Below, piece after piece: positions 9,000-18,841 of a DNA stretch of 64,000 bases. Each line of letters starts with the position of its first letter. Within the stretch, counting starts at the first letter, position 1. This stretch comes from Mariniphaga sediminis (GTDB lineage Bacteria; Bacteroidota; Bacteroidia; Bacteroidales; Prolixibacteraceae). The translations under genes were made by a program, and so were the position numbers. The stretch covers positions 92,974-156,973 of the forward strand of contig NZ_QWET01000013.1 of NCBI RefSeq assembly GCF_003573545.1, read 5' to 3'. The notes beneath the pieces were generated by a model, which was given only the letters and a program-made list of their open reading frames with translations, did no database searches and had not been told where the DNA came from.

Positions 9000-9989
9000 A
9001 TGGTAGAATCGAATTTTGTCGATTATGTAAAGATACACTGTAAATCAGGGCACGGTGGAGCCGGTTCGGCTCATTTGCGACGCGAGAAATTTGTCCCGAA
9101 AGGAGGTCCCGATGGCGGCGACGGTGGACGCGGGGGGCACATAATTCTCGAAGGCAACCAGCATAAATGGACCCTGCTTCACCTGAAATACAGTAAACAT
9201 GTTAAGGCCGGGAATGGAAATCCCGGCGGTGCACAGCGTAAATTCGGAGCAGACGGAGAAGACATTATCCTTGAAGTTCCGCTCGGAACTATTGCCCGTG
9301 ATGGAGAAACCGGTGAATTTTTGTTTGAGATTACAGAACATGGCGAGCAAAAAACACTGATGGAAGGCGGCCGGGGCGGACTGGGAAACGACCACTTTAA
9401 ATCCTCTACAAATCAGACACCGCGCTACGCCCAACCAGGAGAACCCGGTCAGGAAGGATGGAAAATACTGGAACTAAAAGTGTTGGCCGATGTAGGTTTG
9501 GTAGGTTTCCCCAGTGCGGGAAAATCGACGCTGTTGTCGGTTGTTTCAGCGGCCAAACCCAAAATTGCAGACTACCCCTTTACAACCCTCACTCCCAACC
9601 TTGGAATAGTGAACTACCGCGATGAGCAATCGTTTGTAATGGCTGATATCCCCGGAATAATTGAAGGGGCCAATGAGGGAAAAGGGCTGGGATTACGTTT
9701 CCTGCGTCACATTGAGCGCAATTCGATGCTGCTGTTCCTTGTTCCGGCCGACAGCCCGGACCACCTGAAAGAGTATCACATTCTGCTTAACGAACTGGAA
9801 AAATACAATCCCGAACTACTCGACAAACAGCGGCTTTTGGCTATCAGCAAGTCCGATATGCTTGACGAAGAGTTGAGTAAGGAAATCAGTACTGAACTAA
9901 AAGATGTACCGCATCTGTTTTTTTCATCGGCAACAAGATTTAACATCCCGCAGTTAAAAGACAAAATCTGGCAAATTTTGAATAGTTAA
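9000..9989 (+). CDS. obgE: Obg GTPase (CgtA)
   Basis: This essential GTPase associates with 50S ribosome assembly and ppGpp-linked stress. The Gly-rich Obg fold covers residues 1-160 ([21 protein letters not shown]). The G domain follows: G1 [10 protein letters not shown]2 [13 protein letters not shown]3 DIPGIIEGA, and G4 SKSD in place of NKxD. The C-terminal OCT domain is absent, as is common in this phylum. The stop overlaps the next start by one base (TAATG). Confidence 0.96.
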   Translation: MVESNFVDYVKIHCKSGHGGAGSAHLRREKFVPKGGPDGGDGGRGGHIILEGNQHKWTLLHLKYSKHVKAGNGNPGGAQRKFGADGEDIILEVPLGTIARDGETGEFLFEITEHGEQKTLMEGGRGGLGNDHFKSSTNQTPRYAQPGEPGQEGWKILELKVLADVGLVGFPSAGKSTLLSVVSAAKPKIADYPFTTLTPNLGIVNYRDEQSFVMADIPGIIEGANEGKGLGLRFLRHIERNSMLLFLVPADSPDHLKEYHILLNELEKYNPELLDKQRLLAISKSDMLDEELSKEISTELKDVPHLFFSSATRFNIPQLKDKIWQILNS

Positions 9990-10681
9990 TGGATTTATTA
10001 CAAAAAATATTAGAATTCGACACGGAACTTTTTTTATTTCTCAACGGTTTTCACAGCGATTTCTGGGATACTATCATGCTGATGGTCACCCGCAAAGAAA
10101 CCTGGATTCCGTTTTACGCCGTAATCCTGTTTTTTATTTTTAAAATTTATAAAAGTAAATGGTGGCTTGTTTTGCTTTTGTTAAGCATAACAATCCTTTT
10201 TAGCGACCAGCTGTCTGTATTGCTGAAAGAAACAATTCAACGGTTACGGCCCGTACACAATCCTGAGCTGGAAGGACATGTACATAATGTACTGAGGAAA
10301 GGAGGGTTACACGGATTTGTTTCATCGCATGCCGCCAATGTTTTTGCCATTTTTGCTTTTACCACCCGTTTGTTCCGCAACCGGGGCTACTGGTTTCTAA
10401 TTCTTTTATGGGCAGTGGTTGTCTCCTATTCACGCATTTATTCCGGTGTGCATTACCCGCTCGATATTCTGGGCGGCGCTTTGCTTGGCTGGCTCATCGG
10501 AATGGGAACATACAAAGCGCTTATGTTTCTTGAAATCCACTTTTTTCTGTTCCGAAACCCAAAAATTGAAACAACCAACCTTTTGCCCCTGCAAATGGGA
10601 ACAATATTGCTTGTTTTTTCCATCCTGACAGCTACCATTTTTATAATGGCTTTTATCCTTCACCGCTATAATTACTTATAG
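9989..10681 (+). CDS. PAP2-family membrane phosphatase
   Basis: This 230-residue integral membrane protein has about six hydrophobic segments and the three PAP2 motifs: KETIQRLRP, SSHAANVFA (the usual PSGH is reduced to S-S-H) and SRIYSGVHYPLDILGG. Members remove phosphate from lipid phosphates such as undecaprenyl pyrophosphate, phosphatidate or phosphatidylglycerol phosphate at the periplasmic face. Which substrate applies here cannot be told. It is translationally coupled to obgE and abuts the next gene with no gap. Confidence 0.9.
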   Translation: MDLLQKILEFDTELFLFLNGFHSDFWDTIMLMVTRKETWIPFYAVILFFIFKIYKSKWWLVLLLLSITILFSDQLSVLLKETIQRLRPVHNPELEGHVHNVLRKGGLHGFVSSHAANVFAIFAFTTRLFRNRGYWFLILLWAVVVSYSRIYSGVHYPLDILGGALLGWLIGMGTYKALMFLEIHFFLFRNPKIETTNLLPLQMGTILLVFSILTATIFIMAFILHRYNYL

Positions 10682-12466
10682 ATGAACGAATCGTATACGT
10701 TTTATTCTCAAAAGGCAAGCACGTATTCCTTTAAATTAAAATCCGTTTCATTTCAGATAAAACGGTTTACCTGGTACCGGCTTACTTCCTTTCTACTGAT
10801 TTTTATCCCTCTGACAGTTTGGGGTTGGAACGGATGGTTAACAGTGGTGGCATCGTTAATTCCTGCAGCCACCTTCTTCTTTTTAGTGAAAAAGAATATT
10901 CAGCTTGAAAAACAAAAAAAGAAGTTCCAGGTACTGAAAAAAATTACCGAAGACGAACTTCTTGCGCTGGAGCACCGGTTCAGCCATTTTGAAAACGGGG
11001 AAGATTTTCTGGACACTTCTCATTTCAATTCATACGACCTGGATTTATTTGGCGAAGGCTCCCTGTTTCAGTTTATCAACCGCACTTCCACCCTAAGTGG
11101 CCGGCAGCGGTTAGCGGGTTGGCTGCAAAATCCTCCGCTGACCAAGTCAGAAATAGAACAAAAACAGGAAGCCATCCGCGAACTTTCGGCCATTCCCAAC
11201 TGGAGGCTGTATTTTCTGGCAAACGGACACCTGTTTAAAGAAACGGCCGAACTAAATGAAGAGATCAGGAGATGGTCGGAGACCTCTCTCAACCTGAACC
11301 GCTCCGCCGGAATCCGCCTGCTTACCGTTGTCATTCCGGTGCTGACTATCCTTTCCATAATCCCTGCCGTTTTGGGAATGACCAACCTTTTACTGTTTCT
11401 GATGATTTTTATCCAGTGGGGGTTGCTGTTTTCCATGACAAAAAGGATAACACAGTATTACCAGTTTTTTGGAAGAAAATCGGAATTACTGGGAAAGTAC
11501 ATGCAACTGCTGGAGTTTATTGAAGAACGGGATTTTAAAGCGCCCTACCTGGCAGAACTTCAAAAAAAAGTGCGCAACCCTGACCGGGCAAGTCATATTT
11601 TCCGTCATTTAAAAAAATTGGTCAGCCAGTTTGAATACCGGCAAAACGTGGTGGTTACCATACTACTCAATTCTATATTTTTATGGGATGTCCGCTGTGT
11701 TTATAAGCTCTGGGACTGGCACCGGAAAAACCGGAAAAAGCTTACCGCGTGGCTTGATGTTATTGCAGAAACCGATGCACTGATTAGCCTGGCCAACCTG
11801 GCATACAATCAAACACAATTCATTTACCCAAAAATTCATGAAGGTGGTTTTACTTTCCACGCCAAACAACTGGGGCATCCGTTGCTTCATGCAGAGAAAA
11901 GGGTCTGCAACGACCTGTCCATAACCGGCTGGTCGAAAGTGGGAATTATTACCGGGGCCAACATGGCAGGCAAAAGCACGTTTCTTCGTACAGTGGGCGT
12001 CAACCTGATACTTGGGCGCACAGGAGCGCCGGTTAGCGCGCAGGAGTTTGTCTTTACCCCGGTGAAAGTGTACACCAACATGCGGACAACCGATTCCCTG
12101 TTAAAAGACGAGTCCTACTTTTTTGCCGAACTGAAAAGAATAAAAGCAGTGCTGGACAGGTTGGAGAATGGTGAACGTATTTTTGTTATTCTCGACGAGA
12201 TGTTGAAAGGAACAAACTCGGTGGATAAGTTAAACGGCTCAAAGGAATTAATTCGAAAATTGCTGGAATTAAAAGCGGTGGCCCTCATTGCAACCCACGA
12301 TTTAAAAATCAGTGAAATGGAGAACGAATACCCGCAAATGGTATTCAACAAGTGCTTTGAAATAAAACTGGAAAATAACGAAATGATTTTCGATTATCTT
12401 CTCACCGATGGCGTTACACAAACCATGAATGCTACCTTTTTAATGAAAAAGATGGGAATAATTTAG
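10682..12466 (+). CDS. MutS-family ATPase with membrane segments
   Basis: This 594-residue protein has a MutS core/lever region and a C-terminal MutS ATPase: Walker A GANMAGKSTFLR, the segment LLKDESYFFAELKRI, Walker B VILDEMLKGTNS and the His switch ALIATHDL. The mismatch-binding domain I is missing. Two hydrophobic pairs, near residues 32-70 and 208-250, look like transmembrane helices, which true MutS lacks. Such proteins are frequent in Bacteroidota and are usually annotated only as DNA mismatch repair protein MutS; their role is unknown. It ends the hpt-adk-obgE-PAP2 run. Confidence 0.88.
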   Translation: MNESYTFYSQKASTYSFKLKSVSFQIKRFTWYRLTSFLLIFIPLTVWGWNGWLTVVASLIPAATFFFLVKKNIQLEKQKKKFQVLKKITEDELLALEHRFSHFENGEDFLDTSHFNSYDLDLFGEGSLFQFINRTSTLSGRQRLAGWLQNPPLTKSEIEQKQEAIRELSAIPNWRLYFLANGHLFKETAELNEEIRRWSETSLNLNRSAGIRLLTVVIPVLTILSIIPAVLGMTNLLLFLMIFIQWGLLFSMTKRITQYYQFFGRKSELLGKYMQLLEFIEERDFKAPYLAELQKKVRNPDRASHIFRHLKKLVSQFEYRQNVVVTILLNSIFLWDVRCVYKLWDWHRKNRKKLTAWLDVIAETDALISLANLAYNQTQFIYPKIHEGGFTFHAKQLGHPLLHAEKRVCNDLSITGWSKVGIITGANMAGKSTFLRTVGVNLILGRTGAPVSAQEFVFTPVKVYTNMRTTDSLLKDESYFFAELKRIKAVLDRLENGERIFVILDEMLKGTNSVDKLNGSKELIRKLLELKAVALIATHDLKISEMENEYPQMVFNKCFEIKLENNEMIFDYLLTDGVTQTMNATFLMKKMGII

Positions 12467-12649
12467 GTGACAAATATATGCAGAAATCGAGTCAATGTTT
12501 ATCGGGCGGAGGGTACAGGATAAAACCTGTTATGTAGCAGATTTGCTCAAAATTCATTGCAAATTTACGCAAATTTGTAAGCGCAGAATTACAAGTAGAT
12601 ATTAGAGAGTACAGTAATCATTTCGAAACCGGAAAATAAAACAACAAAT

Positions 12650-13918
12650 ATGAACTCAAAAGAACAATTTTTAAAAGCCATAAATCACCGGCAACCCGAT
12701 CGCGTGGTCATCGACTTTGGCTCTACAGCGGTGACAGGTATTCACGTACATGCCATTTCGCGATTGCGCAGGCATTTTGGATTGCAGCGAAAACCCATTC
12801 GTGTGATTGAACCATTCCAAATGCTGGGTGAAGTAGGCTGGGAACTGATTGACTCCATCGGCATCGACGTAATCGGTGCCTGGGGAAAAAACAATATGTT
12901 CGGATTTAACAACCATGGTCCTTATAAAGAGTGGAAAACCCCTTGGGGACAGCGGGTAATGGTACCGATGAACTTTAATGTTTCCTACAGCGAAGATGGG
13001 GATGTATTGATGCATCCCGAAGGCGACACTTCTATCCCGCCCTCAGCCCGAATGCCTAAAACCGGGTATTTTTTCGATGCTATTATCCGACAGAATCCCA
13101 TTGAGGAGGAGAAGTTAAATGCAGAAGACAACCTGGAAGAGTTTGGACTGATTTCCGATCAGGAGTTGGAACACTGGCGGGTAGAAATTGATAAAGCTTA
13201 CTTCTCAGGGAAGGCGGTTGTTGCAGCTTTTGGCGGGACCGCGCTCGGTGATATTGCCCTGGTTCCGGGAATGCAACTGCGCAATCCTAAAGGTATTCGT
13301 GATGTGGCAGAGTGGTACATGAGCACCATCAGCCGTCCGAAACACATTAAAAAAATCTTCGAAAAGCAGGCTGAAATTGCTATTGAAAACCTGCGTCGTA
13401 TTTATGCGGTTGTAGGAAACAAAGTGGATGCCGTATTCATGTGCGGAACCGATTTCGGTACACAGGATTCCACTTTTTGCTCGCTGGAACAGTTTGAAGA
13501 AATTTGGCTGCCCTACTATAAAAAAATGAACGACTGGATTCACTACAACACACAATGGAAAACCTTTAAACATTCCTGCGGGGCTGTGGAACCATTTCTT
13601 GAAGGGTTTATCCGGGCCGGATTCGATATTCTAAACCCGGTACAAATCAATGCCGCCGGTATGGAACCAAAAAAACTGAAAGAAAAATATGGCAGAGACC
13701 TTGTTTTCTGGGGAGGCGGAGTAGATACACAAAAAGTGTTACCTTTCGGAACTCCTCAGGAAGTAAGGGAGCAGGTGCTGAGAAACTGTGAAATTTTTAT
13801 TAAAGACGGTGGTTTCATCTTTAATACAGTTCATAATATACAGGCCAATGTACCTGTAGAAAATATAGTGGCTATGCTTGAGGCAATAAAGGAGTTTAAC
13901 GGAAGAGGAAGAAATTGA
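12650..13918 (+). CDS. Uroporphyrinogen decarboxylase (URO-D)-family protein, probably a corrinoid methyltransferase type
   Basis: The 422-residue protein has a URO-D barrel. It is longer than HemE and has the Zn-site pattern KHSCGAV (about residues 306-312) seen in MtaA-like methylcobamide:CoM methyltransferase relatives, with GGGVDTQKVLPFG near the C-terminus. The heme enzyme's N-terminal substrate arginines are not evident. So the likely role is methyl or C1 transfer, or a ring-cleavage-linked catabolic step, not heme synthesis. It is followed after 117 bp by a fucosidase and hexokinase. Substrate not predictable. Confidence 0.8.
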   Translation: MNSKEQFLKAINHRQPDRVVIDFGSTAVTGIHVHAISRLRRHFGLQRKPIRVIEPFQMLGEVGWELIDSIGIDVIGAWGKNNMFGFNNHGPYKEWKTPWGQRVMVPMNFNVSYSEDGDVLMHPEGDTSIPPSARMPKTGYFFDAIIRQNPIEEEKLNAEDNLEEFGLISDQELEHWRVEIDKAYFSGKAVVAAFGGTALGDIALVPGMQLRNPKGIRDVAEWYMSTISRPKHIKKIFEKQAEIAIENLRRIYAVVGNKVDAVFMCGTDFGTQDSTFCSLEQFEEIWLPYYKKMNDWIHYNTQWKTFKHSCGAVEPFLEGFIRAGFDILNPVQINAAGMEPKKLKEKYGRDLVFWGGGVDTQKVLPFGTPQEVREQVLRNCEIFIKDGGFIFNTVHNIQANVPVENIVAMLEAIKEFNGRGRN

Positions 13919-14035
13919 CCGACGCCAGGCAGAATTCAACACAGAATGAAACGACTCAAGCTTCGCAGCATATATTAAACAGAATTTGAACTTAACAACA
14001 TTTTATATTGTTCACTTATTTTTAAACCAACTAAA

Positions 14036-15412
14036 ATGAAACAAGTACCGGGAATAATCCTTTTCTTATTGTTTTTTAATTACTTAAGCGCGCAGAAATA
14101 CGACGCTACCTGGGAGTCTATTGATAGCAGGCCCGTTCCGGGGTGGTTCGAAGATGTCAAGTTTGGAATTTTTATCCATTGGGGCGTTTATTCTGTACCC
14201 GCCTGGGCACCTGCCGATGCTGACATCGGTATTTATGCCAAATATTCTGAATGGTACTGGAGTAAAATCAATAGTGACACCGACGCTGGCAAACTGTTTC
14301 GTGAATACCACAACAACATGTATGGTGAAAACTTTAAATACCAGGATTTTGCAGCCGGTTTTAAAGCGCAACATTTTAATCCGAATCACTGGGCCGATGT
14401 GTTTAAAAAAGCAGGTGCCAAATATGTTGTACTTACCTCTAAGCATCATGAAGGCTTTACACTTTGGCCAAGTGATCAAAGCTGGAACTGGAACAGTGTT
14501 GATATTGGCCCGCACCGTGACCTGTGTGGCGACCTGACCGATGCCGTAAAAAGGGCCGGGCTGCACATGGGATTTTATTATTCTCTTTATGAATGGTATA
14601 ATCCTCTGTACCACAATAACCTTGAAAAATATGTAGACGACCACATGATTCCGCAAATGAAAGATTTGGTCACCCGCTATGAACCAGACATTCTCTGGAC
14701 CGACGGTGAATGGGATCATCCAAGTGAAAAGTGGAAAAGTACTGAATTCCTCTCCTGGCTGTATAATGAATCTCCGGTGAAAGATCGTATAGCTGTGAAC
14801 GATCGCTGGGGGAAAGAAACCCGGGGGGTCCATGGCGGTTATTATACAACCGAATATGATCAGGTACACGGAAATGTTGGCATTGGAGATGTTCAACAAC
14901 CATGGGAAGAGTGCCGTGGAATCGGCACTTCTTTTGGATACAATCAAATAGAGGATCTTGATAATTATATGACGTCTGACCAACTGGTGGACTTGCTTAT
15001 TGAAAAAGTAGCTGCCGGCGGCAATCTGCTACTCGATATTGGGCCAACTTCCGACGGTCGAATTCCGGTCATTCAGCAGCAACGCCTTCTCGACATGGGC
15101 ACCTGGCTCACTATTAACGGAGATGCCATTTATGGAACCCGCAAATGGGAAGGAGCCACAAACAATAATTCCCCAAATGTATATTTCACAAAAAAAGGGA
15201 ACAACCTATATGTAATATGTACTGAATTTCCTGAAAAACCAGTTTTAGTAAAAGGAATAAAAAAGGCTGAAAAAATTTCGCTCCTTGGTTTTGACGGTAA
15301 AATACGGGCTAAAAAATCGGGAAATACATTATCAATTACTCCTCCATCACTTTCTCCATTAACCAATCCCAGTCAATATGCCTGGGTATTTAGAATTGAA
15401 AATGTTGAATAA
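14036..15412 (+). CDS. Secreted alpha-L-fucosidase, GH29
   Basis: This retaining exo-fucosidase releases L-fucose from glycans. The signal peptide (ending at LSAQK, about residue 20) points to periplasm or surface. The GH29 barrel starts at PVPGWFEDVKFGIFIHWGVY, with KYVVLTSKHHEGFTLWPS. The nucleophile region is PDILWTDGEWDH (Asp near residue 223, where the family usually has W-F-D-G). NLLLDIGPTSDGRIP ends the barrel, and a small beta-sandwich closes the protein. The length of 458 is usual. Twelve bases separate it from the hexokinase, suggesting a sugar-use operon. Confidence 0.93.
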   Translation: MKQVPGIILFLLFFNYLSAQKYDATWESIDSRPVPGWFEDVKFGIFIHWGVYSVPAWAPADADIGIYAKYSEWYWSKINSDTDAGKLFREYHNNMYGENFKYQDFAAGFKAQHFNPNHWADVFKKAGAKYVVLTSKHHEGFTLWPSDQSWNWNSVDIGPHRDLCGDLTDAVKRAGLHMGFYYSLYEWYNPLYHNNLEKYVDDHMIPQMKDLVTRYEPDILWTDGEWDHPSEKWKSTEFLSWLYNESPVKDRIAVNDRWGKETRGVHGGYYTTEYDQVHGNVGIGDVQQPWEECRGIGTSFGYNQIEDLDNYMTSDQLVDLLIEKVAAGGNLLLDIGPTSDGRIPVIQQQRLLDMGTWLTINGDAIYGTRKWEGATNNNSPNVYFTKKGNNLYVICTEFPEKPVLVKGIKKAEKISLLGFDGKIRAKKSGNTLSITPPSLSPLTNPSQYAWVFRIENVE

Positions 15413-15424
15413 AAACAAATAATA

Positions 15425-16708
15425 ATGAGCAAAGCAAAACAATTTTTAAAGGACCACAAGCTAACAGCTTCGGAAATAGATATTCAAAAACTGACCGACC
15501 TGTTTATACGTGATATGGACGCAGGCTTGCAAAACAAGGAAAGTTCGTTGATGATGATTCCCACTTATATCGAAACCGGTAAGGAACTAAAACCTAATCT
15601 GCCGGTAATTGCCGTTGATGCGGGCGGAACCAACTTCAGGACTGCGAAGGTTTACTTCGACGAAAAAATGCAACTGGTAACAGAAAACCTGAAAAACACG
15701 AGTATGCCTGCTGTTGATAAAGAATTATCAAAAGAGGAATTTTTCGAAAAAATGGCAGAATTCCTGGAAGAATACAAAGCAGAGTCGGAAAAAATAGGTT
15801 TCTGTTTTTCTTATGCAGTTGAAATGTTTCCCAACAAGGACGGAAAACTGGTTGAGTGGAGCAAAGAAGTAAAAGCGCCTGAAGTGATTGGGGAAATGAT
15901 TGGAAAGAAAACACTGGAAGCAATGGGTACCCCTGAAAAGGAGGTGGTTTTACTGAATGATACGGTTGCTACCCTGCTTGCCGGACAGGCTGCCACTGCC
16001 GCAAAATCGTATGATACCTATATTGGATTTATTCTTGGCACCGGAACCAACACTTCCTACATTGAATCCAATAAAAACATAACCAAAACACCGAATCTCG
16101 ATTTGGAGAAAAACCAGATCATTAATATTGAATCAGGCAACTTTGACAAGGTGCCGCGCACTGATATTGATGTGCTGTTTGATAACCAAACCAAAAACCC
16201 GGGACGCTATTCGTTTGAGAAAATGTTTTCGGGAGGTTATTTTGGAGGGCTTTGCACTACTGCACTAAAAGTTGCCGCCAATGAAAATGTTTTTTCCGAA
16301 GCATCAAAAAATAACATTATTGCGTTAGCAGAACTTACTTCAGAGGAAGTGAACAAGTTTGTCTGTGGAATCAATCCGGATGAAAATATACTGGGAAAAT
16401 CCCTGGTTTCCGAAGAAGATAAAACAGCAGCAGCCGAAATTATTGAAGGGATGATTGAACGATCTGCCAAACTTGTGGCGGGCAATCTTGCTGCCGTTAT
16501 CTTAAAAACAGATAAAGCAAAAACGGCTGAAAAGCCAGTGCTCCTGACAATCGAAGGTACAACTTTCTACAAATTGAAAAATTTTCAAAAAATGTTTGAA
16601 GGCTTTCTCCAGGAGTTCCTTTCCGGTAAAAATGAGCGTCACTACGAGATTGTTGAAGTAGCAAACTCCAGCTTGCTGGGAGCTGCCATTGCAGGTATAG
16701 TAAATTAA
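15425..16708 (+). CDS. Hexokinase-family sugar kinase
   Basis: This 427-residue cytoplasmic kinase has the actin/hexokinase fold. VIAVDAGGTNFRTAKVYF is the phosphate-1 loop, LLNDTVATLLAG the phosphate-2/catalytic Asp region and GFILGTGTNTSYIE the sugar-binding glycine loop; LLTIEGTTFYK is near the adenosine site. It would phosphorylate a hexose with ATP. It resembles eukaryote-type hexokinases more than ROK kinases: no ROK zinc motif is present. It lies in an apparent operon with GH29 and ends at a strong terminator. Confidence 0.88.
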   Translation: MSKAKQFLKDHKLTASEIDIQKLTDLFIRDMDAGLQNKESSLMMIPTYIETGKELKPNLPVIAVDAGGTNFRTAKVYFDEKMQLVTENLKNTSMPAVDKELSKEEFFEKMAEFLEEYKAESEKIGFCFSYAVEMFPNKDGKLVEWSKEVKAPEVIGEMIGKKTLEAMGTPEKEVVLLNDTVATLLAGQAATAAKSYDTYIGFILGTGTNTSYIESNKNITKTPNLDLEKNQIINIESGNFDKVPRTDIDVLFDNQTKNPGRYSFEKMFSGGYFGGLCTTALKVAANENVFSEASKNNIIALAELTSEEVNKFVCGINPDENILGKSLVSEEDKTAAAEIIEGMIERSAKLVAGNLAAVILKTDKAKTAEKPVLLTIEGTTFYKLKNFQKMFEGFLQEFLSGKNERHYEIVEVANSSLLGAAIAGIVN

Positions 16709-16714
16709 TAAAAG

Positions 16715-16753
16715 TTTATCCCTGACAGGGTTACGAGTCCTGTCAGGGATAAA
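16715..16753. terminator. Bidirectional terminator between hexokinase and hybrid kinase genes
   Basis: TTTATCCCTGACAGG pairs perfectly with CCTGTCAGGGATAAA around a 9-nt loop. A/T runs flank both sides, so it can stop the plus-strand fucosidase-hexokinase transcript and the minus-strand kinase transcript. Confidence 0.85.
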
Positions 16754-16763
16754 GAAAAAAGGA

Positions 16764-18440
16764 TCAGGCCAGGTACTTCGATATAACCGAAAACAAATCT
16801 TTTTGCATTAACGGTTTGGCCAGGTAATCGGTACACCCTGCTGCCAGTGCTTTTTCCCTCTCGCTTGCAAGGGCATAAGCTGTTTGTGCAACAATAAATG
16901 CCGTTTTATCCAGTTCCTTAATCTTTATGGCTGCTGAGTATCCATCCAGCACAGGCATTTTTATGTCCATCAAAACCATATCAATGCCGGGGTTGGTTTT
17001 ATACAACTCCACAGCTTCTTTACCATTCGTTGCAAATAGTACTCTTTTACACTTACTTTCCAGCAATTCGGAAAGATAAATACGGGCCACTTCATCATCT
17101 TCAGCTACCAGTACAGTCAGTCTGTTTAACATTTCATCCGGTGTCAGAAAAACCGAAGCAGATTCTTCTACTATATCATTTTCAACACAATCTTCACACG
17201 GAATCACAAAACTGAAGGTACTCCCCTTCCCTTCTTCGGAATTTACCTCAATGTTTCCACCCAACATTTCAACATACGACCGTGAAATGTATAGTCCAAG
17301 CCCGGCGCCTCCATTTTTACCTGTACGGGAAAAACGACCGAATATATTTTCCTGATCCGCTTTTGCAATTCCCATACCGGTATCTTCCACAAAAAATTCT
17401 ATCGTTTTATCCTTTTCCCTGCAACCAAAAACGATCTGCCCATTCTCTGTATATTTCAGGCTATTTCCAATCAGGTTACTAAAAACGGCGTACAATTTTT
17501 CCTTGTCGGTTGCTATACTAACATCACGTACCTCCAAGGATGTATCTACCTTTAATTCAAGTCCTTGTTTCTCCGCCTCAGGCTGAAAAACGGCAAAAAG
17601 ATATTCGAATAATTCACTTAAACTGGTCTTCACCTTGACCGGAGCTACAGCACCCGATTCAATTTTTGAAACTACAATCAAATCATCAATTATATCAAGC
17701 ATCCGCTTTCCGCTGCTTCGTATAATTTCAACATATCGTTGAAGGTTCTCAGGTGTAACCTCCGGATTAAGCAAATCAGCAAATCCTATAATTCCGTTCA
17801 TGGGAGTCCGAATCTCATGGCTCACATTTACCAAAAAGGCTGAATCCAAAGGTACGTCTTCATTGAACCACCGAGATTCATCAGCAAATTTCCCCTTCAA
17901 TTCCACCTCCGTCGGAATTTCAAAAAAAGCAAGACGAAACATATACTCCCCATCTGAACTTTCATCGCTGGTTATGCCAAAAAACCGTGCAAAAAAATGG
18001 TTGTTATTCGTGACAATTTTCAGATTATAACCATCTTCAAAATTATCAGCTTTCAGATTTTTGATTAAAAAGTTATATATGTCGAGAGAATCCGAAGCAA
18101 TATAACGGGTAAAATCGGTACCCTTCAATTGGTCGCGATTGGATTGTAATAGTTTTTCGGCCTGGAAATTGGCATCAACTATTTCGTGATTACGATCAAG
18201 GATCAGATAAGATACCGGCGCATTATAAAAAAAATCGGCATAACGCTCCCTGTCTTTCAGAAGGTTTTTCAGTAGTTGATCCAACTTTTTGTCCAGCCCG
18301 GGTGGTAGCTGAGGCATCGATAATACCTGGTCAACAATCTCCTTCAAATCCCTTATATGATCCTCAAATAAACTCTTATAAACTTCCCGGGCATACTCCT
18401 CCCTGGAATTGTTTGGTGCAGTAACAAACGCTTTTTTCAT
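16764..18440 (-). CDS. Orphan hybrid histidine kinase: PAS, HisKA, HATPase, receiver
   Basis: The 558-residue soluble sensor has no membrane segments. Domains in order: N-terminal helical region; a PAS-like domain at about 65-185; HisKA with NVSHEIRTPMNG (phospho-His at 208); HATPase with N box FSNLIGNSLKYTENG, DTGMGIAKA and GLGLYISRSYVEMLGG; and a C-terminal receiver with acidic EDD and the phospho-acceptor in VLMDIKMP. It lacks an output domain, so phosphate must pass to an unlinked protein. It is a single-gene unit between the sugar-use and glycerol genes; neither location identifies its signal. Confidence 0.92.
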   Translation of the reverse strand: MKKAFVTAPNNSREEYAREVYKSLFEDHIRDLKEIVDQVLSMPQLPPGLDKKLDQLLKNLLKDRERYADFFYNAPVSYLILDRNHEIVDANFQAEKLLQSNRDQLKGTDFTRYIASDSLDIYNFLIKNLKADNFEDGYNLKIVTNNNHFFARFFGITSDESSDGEYMFRLAFFEIPTEVELKGKFADESRWFNEDVPLDSAFLVNVSHEIRTPMNGIIGFADLLNPEVTPENLQRYVEIIRSSGKRMLDIIDDLIVVSKIESGAVAPVKVKTSLSELFEYLFAVFQPEAEKQGLELKVDTSLEVRDVSIATDKEKLYAVFSNLIGNSLKYTENGQIVFGCREKDKTIEFFVEDTGMGIAKADQENIFGRFSRTGKNGGAGLGLYISRSYVEMLGGNIEVNSEEGKGSTFSFVIPCEDCVENDIVEESASVFLTPDEMLNRLTVLVAEDDEVARIYLSELLESKCKRVLFATNGKEAVELYKTNPGIDMVLMDIKMPVLDGYSAAIKIKELDKTAFIVAQTAYALASEREKALAAGCTDYLAKPLMQKDLFSVISKYLA

Positions 18441-18841
18441 AACAGAAAACCATTAATACAATACGAATATATCCATTTTATCAGAAAATGCGATACAGTA
18501 AATAAAACGATTTCAAAATTGAGTGTACTCCGGGATTTAACATTTTTAGCATTGGTACTCATTTTCCAATGCTTTTGACAAATCACCAAATTTTCATTCC
18601 TCCCCCCAAAAAGGTAGCCCAGGGAACAATTTCAGCCTTGATTTTGCGTTTGTGGTTAATAATATTGGGTAAGCGGGTATGTAGAACAAAATAATGGAAA
18701 AGAAAAAAGGGCAGCTCATCAGCTGCCCTCAAATGTTAACCCCCAAACACACAAGCAATACAGAACGTATTGCCTTACAAATGTAGCAAAACTTTTTCAT
18801 TTACAAAACCTTCACATTTTTTTCTGGAAAAAAAAATCATT
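18441..18841. other. Intergenic region, 401 bp, no gene seen
   Basis: It lies upstream of the minus-strand hybrid kinase and downstream of glpF. Besides the terminator at 18709-18728 I see only AT-rich sequence and no conserved ORF. The kinase promoter should be in the first half. Confidence 0.6.
18709..18728 (-). terminator. Terminator of the glpK-glpF operon
   Basis: GGGCAGCT and AGCTGCCC form a perfect 8-bp stem with a 4-nt loop. On the minus strand it is followed by TTTTTT (complement of 18703-18708). It lies 113 bp after the glpF stop. Confidence 0.85.

Noticed and set aside
14084..14983. 299-codon minus-strand frame inside the fucosidase gene
   Set aside because: Antisense to a complete GH29 domain; no recognisable motif and no separate leader.
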